Shown one piece after another: positions 50,582 through 58,956 of a stretch of DNA of 64,000 nucleotides. A model generated the notes under the pieces. The model searched no databases and was not told where the DNA came from. It worked only from the letters and a program-made list of their open reading frames with translations. Each line of letters opens with the position of its first letter. Position 1 is the first letter of the stretch. The translations under genes and the position numbers were made by a program. This stretch comes from DATFDN01 sp963756545 (GTDB lineage: Bacteria > Pseudomonadota > Alphaproteobacteria > Acetobacterales > Acetobacteraceae): positions 372,001-436,000 of the forward strand of contig CAVWNY010000002.1 of the NCBI GenBank assembly GCA_963756545.1, read 5' to 3'.

Positions 50582-51712
50582 ATGCGAGAGCGCACACCCA
50601 CGCTGCTCAGCATTTTCGCCTCCTTCGCTGTCGGCGGCCAACAGGTGCGCTTCGCGGCCCTCGCGAACCGGTTCGCCGACCGATACCGCCATGTGGTCGT
50701 CTCCATGGACCGCGACACCGCCGCGCGCGAGCGCCTGACCCCCGAACTCGACGTCGCCTTCCCCAGCGTGCCGATCCGCCCCGGTGCCGCGCTCGCCAAT
50801 CTCGCCGCTTTCCGCCGGGCTTTGCGCGCGCTCCGGCCGGACGTGCTGGTGACGCACAACTGGGGTTCGATCGACTGGGCGATCGCCAATCTGCCGGGCG
50901 GGGTGCGCCATATCCATATCGAGGACGGGTTCGGGCCGGAGGAGCGGGACCGGCAGCTTCGCCGCCGCGTTCTGACGCGCCGCCTGGCGCTGCGCCGAAG
51001 CACCGTCGTCCTGCCCTCGCGCACGCTGGAGCGGATCGCCACCGACGTCTGGCGACTGCCGCCCGGTCGGCTGCGCTATATCCCCAACGGCATCGACCTC
51101 GCCCGCTTCGCCGGCCCACGCGACCCGACGGCGGCCTCGCGCTTCCCCGGCGACGGCCCGGTGATCGGCACGGTCGCGGCGCTGCGGCCCGAAAAGGCGC
51201 TGGATCGCTTGGTGCGCGCATTCCGCCTCGTGCTGGCGTCCGGACCGGCACGACTGGTGATCGCCGGCGACGGGTCGGAACGGCTGGGCCTCGAACGGCT
51301 GGCCTCCGCGCTCGGCATGGCGGAGCGCGTCACCTTCACCGGCCACCTCGGAGACCCCGCGCCGCTCTATGCCGCGTTCGACGTTTTCGCGCTGTCGTCG
51401 GACACCGAGCAGATGCCCCTCTCGGTGATCGAGGCGATGGCCGCCGGCTTGGCGGTGGCGGCGACCGACGTGGGCGATGTGCGGCTCATGCTGTCGGCCG
51501 AGAACGCTCCCTTCGTGGGGCCGAAGACCGACGCCGCGCTGGCGACGTCGCTGAGCGCACTCGCCGCCGACCCGGGGCTGCGCGCCCGCCTCGGCGCGGC
51601 GAACCGTGCCAAGGCGGCGCGCGACTACGACCAGGAACTGATGTTCGGCGCCTATGCCGCGTTGTTCGATTCCGTGAATTCTGGCCCGGCGCGCCAGGCC
51701 CGCACGGAATAG
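50582..51712 (+). CDS. Family 4-type glycosyltransferase
   Basis: GT-B glycosyltransferase, probably building the exopolysaccharide repeat on the lipid carrier. The 376-residue product starts MRERTPTLLSIFASFAVGGQ. It has the acceptor domain, then the donor domain with YIPNGIDLARF, VAALRPEKALDRLVRAF, the nucleotide-sugar loop ALSSDTEQMPLSVIEAMAAG and TDVGDV. The frame is open upstream to 50480, but that part is the duplicated fragment. Its 3' end overlaps the convergent DUF218 gene by 61 bases. Confidence 0.88.
   Translation: MRERTPTLLSIFASFAVGGQQVRFAALANRFADRYRHVVVSMDRDTAARERLTPELDVAFPSVPIRPGAALANLAAFRRALRALRPDVLVTHNWGSIDWAIANLPGGVRHIHIEDGFGPEERDRQLRRRVLTRRLALRRSTVVLPSRTLERIATDVWRLPPGRLRYIPNGIDLARFAGPRDPTAASRFPGDGPVIGTVAALRPEKALDRLVRAFRLVLASGPARLVIAGDGSERLGLERLASALGMAERVTFTGHLGDPAPLYAAFDVFALSSDTEQMPLSVIEAMAAGLAVAATDVGDVRLMLSAENAPFVGPKTDAALATSLSALAADPGLRARLGAANRAKAARDYDQELMFGAYAALFDSVNSGPARQARTE
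50726..50843 (+). repeat. Direct repeat, downstream copy within the glycosyltransferase gene
   Basis: The genuine location of the sequence duplicated at 50438-50555; it codes glycosyltransferase residues 49-87. See the upstream copy. Confidence 0.85.
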
Positions 51713-52422
51713 ACCAGCATCCCGATCCATTCGTGCAGCCCGTAGAAGCTGCGCGACAAGCCTTTGACCGAGGGAACGACGCCGGTGGTGACAACGTCCG
51801 GGGGGACGGACGCCACCGTCGGCACCAGGCCGAAGCGCCGGAACACGAGCACCGAGCGACGCTCATGCCAGGAATGGGTGACGAGATAGACCGAGCGCAC
51901 CCCCTCGGGCCGCAACATGGCGGCGCTGTCGGCGGCGTTCTCCCACGTCGTCCGGGAGCGTCCCTCGATCCAGCGCACGGGAACGTGGAAGTCGTGCTCC
52001 AGGGTCCGGGCCATCACCGAGGCGATCGAGGTCTCGCCGGGATGGGCCACGCCGCCCGAGACCAGCACGGGAAGCCCGGTCCGCCGCCACAGCCGGGCGC
52101 CGGCGAGCAGGCGTTGCAGGGTCAGCGGCCCCGGTTCCAGCCCATCTGGCGTCCGCTCGACCCCGGCGCTCAGGATCACGATGGCCTGCGGCGGCGCGTC
52201 CGGCGGCGGGCGCAGCGGCAGACCGCCTTCGAGCGAGACCAGAAGCGCCTGGCTCGTCACCGGCATTCCCAGCACCAGAACGGCGAGCAACGCCCCCGCA
52301 GCGAGACCCAGCCAGGTCCGGGCGCGGCGGCGCCGGATGCCCAGCGCGAGGCCGGCAAGAGCCACATAAACAAGGAGTAGCGGCGGAAGGAGAAGGGCCG
52401 TGAGCACCAGGCGCAGGCTCAT
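51652..52422 (-). CDS. DUF218 (ElyC/SanA/YdcF) envelope protein
   Basis: A 256-residue membrane-anchored protein with two N-terminal helices (LVLTALLLPPLLLVYVALAG, AAGALLAVLVLGMPV) and a DUF218 domain: AIVILSAGVERT, PVLVSGGVAHPGETSIA, WIEGRSRTTWENAADSAAML, VYLVTHSWHERR. The family is tied to cell-envelope and polysaccharide carbon-carrier physiology, and homologues often lie in exopolysaccharide loci. The start at 52422 is chosen because the first helix begins there; an ATG at 52452 is possible. Its last 61 bases overlap the glycosyltransferase gene on the other strand. Confidence 0.85.
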   Translation of the reverse strand: MSLRLVLTALLLPPLLLVYVALAGLALGIRRRRARTWLGLAAGALLAVLVLGMPVTSQALLVSLEGGLPLRPPPDAPPQAIVILSAGVERTPDGLEPGPLTLQRLLAGARLWRRTGLPVLVSGGVAHPGETSIASVMARTLEHDFHVPVRWIEGRSRTTWENAADSAAMLRPEGVRSVYLVTHSWHERRSVLVFRRFGLVPTVASVPPDVVTTGVVPSVKGLSRSFYGLHEWIGMLVYSVRAWRAGPEFTESNNAA

Positions 52423-52517
52423 TTCCCGAGGCCTGCCGGTTCGGGCTGGCATGTCGGGCAATTCTGTGGAAGTTTCACGCGCCAACTCCGGAAGAAAATT
52501 GGGGGGAACCGAGGACC

Positions 52518-54098
52518 ATGAGGACACCGCGCGTCGCCGCGCTCGGCCTGTTGCTGAGCGCCGCCATCGGCCTGCATCCCGCGGCCGCGAAAACCTTCAA
52601 ATGGGCCAATGACGGCGACGTGGGGGCGATGGACCCCGATACCCGTCAGGAGACCGTGCAGCTCTCGTTTCTCGGGAACATCTACGAGCCTTTGATCCGG
52701 CGCGACCGCGACCTGAAGCTGGAGCCGTCGCTCGCCGTGAGTTGGGAGCATATCAGCCCGACCGTGTGGCGGTTCCATCTGCGGCCCAACGTGAAATGGC
52801 AGGACGGCACGGCGTTCAGCGCCGACGACGTGGTGTTCTCCCTCCACCGCATCCTGTCCAAAAGCTCGCTGATGCGGGCGCCCATGGCGATGGTGAAGGA
52901 GGCGCGCAAGGTCGACGACCTGACGGTCGATTTTGAGACCTTCACCCCCGATCCGATCTTCCCGCAGGAGCAGACCAACCTGCTCATCATGAGCAAGGCC
53001 TGGTGCGAACAGCATCATTCGACCGAGCCGGTGGTGATCGGCGGCACCGAGGACAACTACGCCGTCCATAACGCCATGGGCACCGGGCCGTACATGCTGG
53101 TCTCGCGCGAGCCCGACCGCAGGACGGTGGTGAAGAAGAACCCGACCTGGTGGGACCGCAACGCGAGCAATGCCGACATTGTGGAATTCGACGTCATCGG
53201 CAATGCCTCGACAAGGGTCGCCGCGCTGCTGTCGGGCGAGATGGACATGATCTACTCGGTCCCGCCGCAGGATATCAAACGAATCGAGGCCTCGCCCGAT
53301 CTGAAGATACTCGAACACCCGGAGCTGCGGACGATCTTCCTCGGCATGGACCAGAGCAGGCCCGAGCTGCCGACCAGCAACATCAAGGGCAAGAACCCGT
53401 TCAAGGACCTGCGCGTCCGGCAGGCTTTCGTCGCCGCGATCGACGAGGACGCGATCGCCAAGCGGGTGATGCTGGGCCTCGCGCACCCCAGCTTCATGAT
53501 GTGGGGTCCGGGCGTGAACGGCTACAACGCCAAGCTGGATGTCCGACCGAAATACGATCCGGCCGAGGCCAAGAAGCTGCTGGCCGAGGCCGGCTATCCG
53601 AGCGGCTTCAAACTCGGCATGGACTGCCCGAACGACCGCTATGTGATGGACGAGCAGATCTGCACGGCGATCGTCTCGATGCTCGCCAGGGTCGGCGTGA
53701 AGGTCGATCTGAATGCGCAGACGAAGTCGAAGTACTTCGCCAAGACCGGGTCGCCGAAATATGACACCGACTTTTATCTGCTGGGCTGGACCCCAGCGAC
53801 GTACGACGCGAACAACGCGCTGTTCGCGCTGCTCGGCACCCGCAACGGCAAGCGCGGCGAGGTAAACAACGGCGGCTACTCCAATCCGAAGCTCGATGAT
53901 CTGATCGACAAGATCAGCGTGGAGTCCGACGAGGCGAAACGCGATGCGATGATCGACGAGGCGGCCAAGATCGTGCAAGATGACGTGGCTTCGATCCCGC
54001 TGCACCAGCAGGTCATCATATGGGCGGCGAAGAAGACGGTCGATGTCGCCCAGCTCGCGGACGACAACTTCCCCTACCGGTTCATTCAGATGAAGTAG
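52518..54098 (+). CDS. ABC-transporter solute-binding protein, family 5 (peptide/nickel type)
   Basis: A 526-residue periplasmic protein with a Sec signal peptide (VAALGLLLSAAIGLHPAAA) and the full SBP_bac_5 fold: LGNIYEPLIRRDRDL, LRPNVKWQDGTAFSADDVVF, GTGPYMLVSREPDR, LRVRQAFVAAIDEDAIA, DTDFYLLGWTPATYDANNAL. It probably binds oligopeptides or similar cations. No permease or ATPase genes are adjacent, so it is an orphan in this window. It begins 95 bases from the divergent DUF218 gene. Confidence 0.9.
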   Translation: MRTPRVAALGLLLSAAIGLHPAAAKTFKWANDGDVGAMDPDTRQETVQLSFLGNIYEPLIRRDRDLKLEPSLAVSWEHISPTVWRFHLRPNVKWQDGTAFSADDVVFSLHRILSKSSLMRAPMAMVKEARKVDDLTVDFETFTPDPIFPQEQTNLLIMSKAWCEQHHSTEPVVIGGTEDNYAVHNAMGTGPYMLVSREPDRRTVVKKNPTWWDRNASNADIVEFDVIGNASTRVAALLSGEMDMIYSVPPQDIKRIEASPDLKILEHPELRTIFLGMDQSRPELPTSNIKGKNPFKDLRVRQAFVAAIDEDAIAKRVMLGLAHPSFMMWGPGVNGYNAKLDVRPKYDPAEAKKLLAEAGYPSGFKLGMDCPNDRYVMDEQICTAIVSMLARVGVKVDLNAQTKSKYFAKTGSPKYDTDFYLLGWTPATYDANNALFALLGTRNGKRGEVNNGGYSNPKLDDLIDKISVESDEAKRDAMIDEAAKIVQDDVASIPLHQQVIIWAAKKTVDVAQLADDNFPYRFIQMK

Positions 54099-54129
54099 GG
54101 CGGACGGTGGCGCCGAGCCGCCGTTGGCA

Positions 54130-55764
54130 TCAGGCCCGCAGCAGATAGTCCTGCCACCTCTCCCGCAATGCCAGCTTGTTCAGCTTTCCCGTCGCGGTGT
54201 GCGGCAATTCGTCCAGCACGACCACCGCGTCGGGTAGCCACCATTTGGCGATCTTGCCGTCATACGACGCCAGCACGCCGGCCGGATCGAGCTGCCGCCC
54301 GGACCTGGGCACCACCAGCAGCAGCGGGCGCTCCATCCAGCGTTCGTGACGGGCGTTGATCACCGCCGCCTCGGCGACATCGGGGTGCGAGACGGCGATG
54401 TTCTCAAGCGCGATCGAGCTGATCCACTCGCCGCCCGACTTGATGACGTCCTTCGAGCGATCGACCAGTTCGACGAAGCCGTCCGCGTCGATGGTGGCGA
54501 CGTCGCCGGTGGCGAACCAACCCTCGGCATCCGCCGCGCCCTCCGCGCCGCGGTGCAGGTATTCGCGGCAGACCCAGGGGCCGCGCACAAGCAGATCGCC
54601 GAACGCGACGCCGTCCCAGGGCAGCGCCTTGCCCTCGGCGTCCACGATCCTGATCTCGGTGCCGAACACCGGGCGGCCCTGCTTCAGGCGCAGGCGGATC
54701 CCATCCTCTCCCGACAGCTCGCCCGTCTGGGGCAGCGGCGCGTAGGCGGTGACCAGCGGACTGGTCTCCGTCATGCCCCACGCCTGCTGCACCTCCACGC
54801 CGTATTCCGCGAATCCCTCGATCATCGCGCGGGGCACCGCCGAGCCGCCGGAAAAGACGCGCTTGAGGTAAGGCAGGCGTTGGCCGGTCTCGCGCAGGTC
54901 ATTCAGCACCGCGAGCCACACGGTCGGCACGGCGCCCGTGTAGGTGACGCGCTCCTCATTCAGCAGCCGCACGAGGCTTGCCGGGTCCATGTGCCGGCCC
55001 GGCAGGATCAGCGCGGCGCCCGCCATCGGCACTGCATAGGGCGCCGACCAGGCGGTGGCGTGGAACATCGGCGCGCCCGGCATCATCCGATCCGTCGCGC
55101 GAAGCCCGAAGTAATCCGCCATGTTGGCGGCCATCGCGTGCAACACGGACGAGCGGTGGCTGTAGAGCACGCCCTTCGGCCGGCCCGTGGTGCCCGACGT
55201 GTAACAGAGCACGCTGGCGGTGTTCTCGTCGAACGACGGCCACTCATACTCCTCATCGGCCTCGGCCATCAGCGTCTCGTAGCAATGCAGCGCCATGCCC
55301 GGCGGCAGGCGCAACTCCGGCATGTCGTCGGGCGTCACCATCATCACGACGGCGCGGACGCATCCCTCGATCGCAGGCGCGATCATCTCGACCAGATCGG
55401 CGAAACCGCCGTCGGCGAACAGCACGCTGTCGGCGGCATGGGTGATGATGTACTCGATGTCCTGGGTCGCGAGCCGCGGGTTGACCGTGTGGCACACCGC
55501 GCCTGACCCGGACGCCGCATAGAACAGCTCCAGGTGTCGATAGGTGTTCCAGGCCAGCGTGGCGACGCGATCGCCTGGCTGCACGTCCAGCCGGACCAGC
55601 ACCCGCGCCAATCGGCGCGAACGGCGCTCCACCTCCGCATAGGTCGTGCGATGCCGCTGGCTCTCGCTCATCACGGAGACCACCTCCGCGCTGCCGTGGT
55701 GGCGCGCGGCATGGCGGATGATCGACGAGATCAGCAGCGGCTGCGTCTGCATCAGGCCCAGCAT
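54130..55764 (-). CDS. Acyl-CoA synthetase (AMP-forming)
   Basis: ANL-superfamily ligase that adenylates a carboxylic acid and joins it to CoA; resembles medium/long-chain fatty-acid ligases. The 544-residue product has the P-loop YTSGTTGRPKGVLYSH, GWFATGDVATID, the hinge DRSKDVIKSGGEWIS and the catalytic Lys in HTATGKLNKLAL. The ATG at 55764 (MLGLMQTQPLLISS) is preferred because GGGAG lies six bases upstream; ATGs at 55770 and 55788 are alternatives. It is the last gene of a five-gene minus-strand run and starts 20 bases after the GMC oxidoreductase. Confidence 0.92.
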   Translation of the reverse strand: MLGLMQTQPLLISSIIRHAARHHGSAEVVSVMSESQRHRTTYAEVERRSRRLARVLVRLDVQPGDRVATLAWNTYRHLELFYAASGSGAVCHTVNPRLATQDIEYIITHAADSVLFADGGFADLVEMIAPAIEGCVRAVVMMVTPDDMPELRLPPGMALHCYETLMAEADEEYEWPSFDENTASVLCYTSGTTGRPKGVLYSHRSSVLHAMAANMADYFGLRATDRMMPGAPMFHATAWSAPYAVPMAGAALILPGRHMDPASLVRLLNEERVTYTGAVPTVWLAVLNDLRETGQRLPYLKRVFSGGSAVPRAMIEGFAEYGVEVQQAWGMTETSPLVTAYAPLPQTGELSGEDGIRLRLKQGRPVFGTEIRIVDAEGKALPWDGVAFGDLLVRGPWVCREYLHRGAEGAADAEGWFATGDVATIDADGFVELVDRSKDVIKSGGEWISSIALENIAVSHPDVAEAAVINARHERWMERPLLLVVPRSGRQLDPAGVLASYDGKIAKWWLPDAVVVLDELPHTATGKLNKLALRERWQDYLLRA

Positions 55765-55784
55765 GGACATCTCCCTTTTGTTGT

Positions 55785-57407
55785 TCACCCGCCGGCGCGC
55801 GCATCCTCCAGGATCATCGCGGCCGCCTTCTCGCCGATCATGATGGAGGGTGCGTTGGTGTTGCCGGCAATGATCACCGGCATGATGGAAGCATCCGCCA
55901 CGCGCAGCCGCTCGACCCCGTGGACGCGCAGGCGAGGGTCCACCACGGCACTCACCTCATGGCCCATCCGGCATGTCCCGACCGGATGGAGGTTGGAGAC
56001 GCCGCGCGCGCGGATATCGGCCAGAAGATCGGCGTCCGTCTCCACGCCCGGACCGGGCTGCGTTTCCTCGACCACGTAGCGCTTCAACGCCGGCTGCGCG
56101 GCGATCCGGCGCGCGAGCCGCATGCCCGCGATAAGCGCCTGCGCGTCGTAGTCGGTGCGAAGGAAGTTGAAGCGGATCTCCGGCGCGGCCAGCGGGTCGG
56201 GGCTGGCGAGGCGCACCGTGCCGCGTCCCTCCGGGCGCAGATGCACGGGGCTGAGGGAGAAGCCGGGGAACGGATGCGACACGACGCCCGCCTTCGTCCG
56301 CTCCAGCGTGCTCCAGCAGAACATGTTCATCTGAAGATCGGGCCGCTCCAGCCGCTTATCGCTGCGGGTGAAGGCGCCCGCATAGAGCCCGATGCCCGCC
56401 ATCGGCCCGGCCCGGCGCAGAGCATACTGCGCGCCGGCGACCAGCTTGCGGACCGGGCTCCGGTGCAGCTCGTTCAACGTGACCGGCAACGCGCAGCGGA
56501 AGCTGACATAGGTGTTGAAATGGTCCTGAAGGTTCGCCCCGACGCCCGGCATGTCGGCCAGCACCGGGATCCCGAACGAAGCCAGCAGCCCGGCCGGCCC
56601 CAGCCCCGACAACTGGAGAAGCTGGGGCGAGCCGTACACCCCGCCCGCGACCACGACCTCGCCGCTCGCCCGCGCGACATGCGCCCCGCGCGGCGTGCGA
56701 TACGCGACGCCCACCGCCCGGCCATTCTCGATCAGGACGCGCGTCGCGTGCGCCTCGGTGCGGACGACGAGGTTCGCGCGTTTCCGGGCGGGACGCAGAT
56801 AGGCCGCGGCCGCGCTCCAGCGGCGGCGGTTGTTGGTGGTGGTCTGGTACCAGCCCGCGCCCTCCTGCCGGGCGCCGTTGAAGTCGGGGTTGGGCGGCAC
56901 GCCGGCCTCGATCGTCGCCGCCAGCATGGCGCGCGCCAGCTCCCACTGGTGCGGCTGGTCGCTGACGCGCAGCGGGCCGCCGGTGCCGTGATAGGCGTCG
57001 CCGCCGCGCTCCTGGTCCTCGGCCTTCTTGAAATAGGGGAGGACTGAATCCCAGTCCCAGCCCTCGCAGCCGCGCTGGCGCCACTCGTCGTAATCGGCGT
57101 GGTTGCCGCGCATGTAGACCATGCCGTTGATCGAGCTGGTGCCGCCCAGCACCTTGCCGCGCGGCTGGTACATGCGCCGGTTGTTCAGCGCCGGCTCCGG
57201 CTCGCTCTCGAAGCGCCAGTTCAGGCGCTTGTGGGTGTACAATTTGGCGTAGCCGATCGGCACGTGGATCCACGGATTGCGGTCCCGCGCCCCGGCCTCC
57301 AGCAGCAGCACGCGATGCCGCCCCGATTCCGAAAGCCGCGCGGCGACCACGCAGCCGGCGGAGCCCGCGCCGGTGACGATGAAATCGAAACTGCCATCGT
57401 CGGACAT
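55785..57407 (-). CDS. GMC-family FAD-dependent alcohol/choline dehydrogenase
   Basis: The 540-residue product has the FAD-binding VTGAGSAGCVVAARLSE, the GMC signature PRGKVLGGTSSINGMVYMRG, the second signature GVYGSPQLLQLSG and the C-terminal active-site pair NLHPVGTCRMG and AGNTNAPS. It is close to choline/alcohol dehydrogenases, but the substrate is unknown. The start at 57407 (MSDDGSFDFIVTGAG) fits the conserved N-terminus; the frame upstream is the next gene read out of frame. It begins four bases after the small secreted protein. With the CoA ligase downstream, oxidation of an alcohol and then activation of the acid is plausible. Confidence 0.92.
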   Translation of the reverse strand: MSDDGSFDFIVTGAGSAGCVVAARLSESGRHRVLLLEAGARDRNPWIHVPIGYAKLYTHKRLNWRFESEPEPALNNRRMYQPRGKVLGGTSSINGMVYMRGNHADYDEWRQRGCEGWDWDSVLPYFKKAEDQERGGDAYHGTGGPLRVSDQPHQWELARAMLAATIEAGVPPNPDFNGARQEGAGWYQTTTNNRRRWSAAAAYLRPARKRANLVVRTEAHATRVLIENGRAVGVAYRTPRGAHVARASGEVVVAGGVYGSPQLLQLSGLGPAGLLASFGIPVLADMPGVGANLQDHFNTYVSFRCALPVTLNELHRSPVRKLVAGAQYALRRAGPMAGIGLYAGAFTRSDKRLERPDLQMNMFCWSTLERTKAGVVSHPFPGFSLSPVHLRPEGRGTVRLASPDPLAAPEIRFNFLRTDYDAQALIAGMRLARRIAAQPALKRYVVEETQPGPGVETDADLLADIRARGVSNLHPVGTCRMGHEVSAVVDPRLRVHGVERLRVADASIMPVIIAGNTNAPSIMIGEKAAAMILEDARAGG

Positions 57408-57411
57408 CCCG

Positions 57412-57789
57412 TCAGCCCTTTCGCTCCGACGCGGTGCTCCGCCCCAAGGCGTGTTCCACACTCGGCGGAATAAGCCCCTTTCCTTCCACAGGTCCGGTCG
57501 AGGTGGGGCAGGTGCAAGGTTCGCCGACGAGGCCGGCCCGTTCCAGGGGGCATATCCTCGCACCCGCGTAGCACCGACCCCGAGGAGGCGGGGTGCGCGG
57601 CGCCACCGGCGCCGGTGGTGGTGGCAACCACAGCGCTTCGGGTTGTTCCCGGATCACCACCGGCCGCTGGCCAATGACGGCAGGAGGAACGACGAAGACG
57701 ATGACCGGCCCGTGTTCCTCTCCCGCCCGGGCGATCCCGAGAGGGATCAGCATCAATACAAGCGCCAGCTTACCAAGCGATCGACGCAC
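57412..57789 (-). CDS. Small secreted Cys-containing protein
   Basis: A 125-residue protein with a signal peptide (LGKLALVLMLIPLGIARA), a Pro-rich middle (LPPPPAPVAPRTPPPRG) and a C-terminal cysteine pattern GRCYAGARICPLERAG followed by EPCTCPTSTG. Paired CxC and spaced cysteines suggest disulfides or metal binding in the periplasm. Family not identified, though the CYAG-CPL-CxCP pattern looks conserved-domain-like. The GTG at 57789 is used. It sits between the 69-residue membrane protein and the GMC dehydrogenase. Confidence 0.6.
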   Translation of the reverse strand: MRRSLGKLALVLMLIPLGIARAGEEHGPVIVFVVPPAVIGQRPVVIREQPEALWLPPPPAPVAPRTPPPRGRCYAGARICPLERAGLVGEPCTCPTSTGPVEGKGLIPPSVEHALGRSTASERKG

Positions 57790-57799
57790 CTATCCCGTC

Positions 57800-58009
57800 C
57801 TACAAATCCGCCACCCGGACCCACGCCGCGACGCACGCGGCGACCAGCACGCCGAACCCCGTCGTCAGCCCGCTCGCCGCCCCGACCTCGTGCTCGATCG
57901 CCAGCCATAGCCCGAGCACGCACAACCCCGTCGCGAAGCCGCCGACCAAACTGGCCGGACCGCGCTTCAGCTTCGACCCAGGGGACGAAGGGGACGCCAC
58001 GGCACTCAC
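57800..58009 (-). CDS. Small membrane protein, 69 residues
   Basis: Two predicted membrane helices (SLVGGFATGLCVLGLWLAIE and TTGFGVLVAACVAAWVRVA) after a short Ser/Pro/Lys cytoplasmic start. The GTG at 58009 overlaps the stop of the desaturase-like gene by four bases (GTGA), which implies coupled translation. No family recognised; it may partner the desaturase-like protein. Confidence 0.6.
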   Translation of the reverse strand: MSAVASPSSPGSKLKRGPASLVGGFATGLCVLGLWLAIEHEVGAASGLTTGFGVLVAACVAAWVRVADL

Positions 58010-58791
58010 TCCGCCGCCGCCCGCACGCGCCCGGCGCCGGGGTCATCGCTACTGGCGCGCACGCGCTTGAGGCCGGAATTTACGAACCGTGTGTCGTAGC
58101 CGTTGAACACGTGCCGCAGCAGCCCGCAGCGCAAATCCGACGTCGCAAAGAACCAGTCGGCGATCGGATACGTCAGGTTGAAGTTCCGCTCCATCATGAT
58201 CGCCGTGTTGTGGTGCGCGATGTGATGACGCCGGATCGAGTTCACCAGCGGGATGTGCCGGATGATGCGGTCGTCCCTCACGTGACAGCAATAATGAAAC
58301 AGCTCGTAGTTGAGGTAGAGCGCCACGTTGGTGATCAGCAGCAGCCAGCCGGCGTTCGGGGCGCCGAGCGCCATCAGGATGGCGGCCGGCGGGATCGACA
58401 GACAGATGAAGGCGACCAGCGCATACGGCGGGAAGAACGTGATACGGAAGTCGCGGCTGTCGTCGACGTAGGGTTCGAGGTCGGTGAAGAACTGGTGGTG
58501 CGCCAGGGTGTGGCGCTTGTAGATTCCCATGAACCCGCGCACCGGGCGGTGCATGACGTGGCGGTGAATCCACCACTCGAACGCGTTGGCGATACAGAAC
58601 GCGGCCGGGATGACCAGCCACGCCGCCCATGCCGGGTTCGCCACGTGGCGGGCGCAGAACCAGATTGCGGCCGCCCCGATCGCGAAGATCAGCGCGACAT
58701 GCGCCCAGCCCGAGTAGGCGCTCGCGATCCGGGCGCGAAAATCGACCCGAAATGCCTGTTGGCGACGGGTCATGCGCGCGGCGTCCATCAT
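58006..58791 (-). CDS. Sterol desaturase/fatty acid hydroxylase family protein
   Basis: A 261-residue integral membrane di-iron oxygenase of the sterol desaturase superfamily. It has four to five helices and the histidine boxes HRHVMH, HTLAHHQ and RRHHIAHHN, which together supply the eight or so iron ligands. Substrates in bacteria include fatty acyl chains, carotenoids and hopanoid-like lipids; here the hopanoid genes are about 37 kb away, so no link can be claimed. The ATG at 58791 follows AGGAGAGGG; the adjacent ATG at 58788 is equally good. First gene of the five-gene minus-strand run. Confidence 0.85.
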   Translation of the reverse strand: MMDAARMTRRQQAFRVDFRARIASAYSGWAHVALIFAIGAAAIWFCARHVANPAWAAWLVIPAAFCIANAFEWWIHRHVMHRPVRGFMGIYKRHTLAHHQFFTDLEPYVDDSRDFRITFFPPYALVAFICLSIPPAAILMALGAPNAGWLLLITNVALYLNYELFHYCCHVRDDRIIRHIPLVNSIRRHHIAHHNTAIMMERNFNLTYPIADWFFATSDLRCGLLRHVFNGYDTRFVNSGLKRVRASSDDPGAGRVRAAAE

Positions 58792-58956
58792 CCCTCTCCT
58801 CGCTCCGACAAGTTTCAGTATGCCGCCCGCTGGCGGCGCGACCAATACTCACCCCGTGCAGGGCAGCATCTTGCGCTTCGCTGCGAACTGCGTCCACCGG
58901 GCGCCAGTCCATTGCGGGCGCGGTTTCCGTGACTACGTAATCGGGATCAGCGGGCG

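Noticed and set aside
54130..57407. Assigning the acyl-CoA ligase and GMC dehydrogenase to the exopolysaccharide locus
   Set aside because: An unrelated solute-binding protein gene lies between, and they belong to a separate minus-strand run with the desaturase-like gene.
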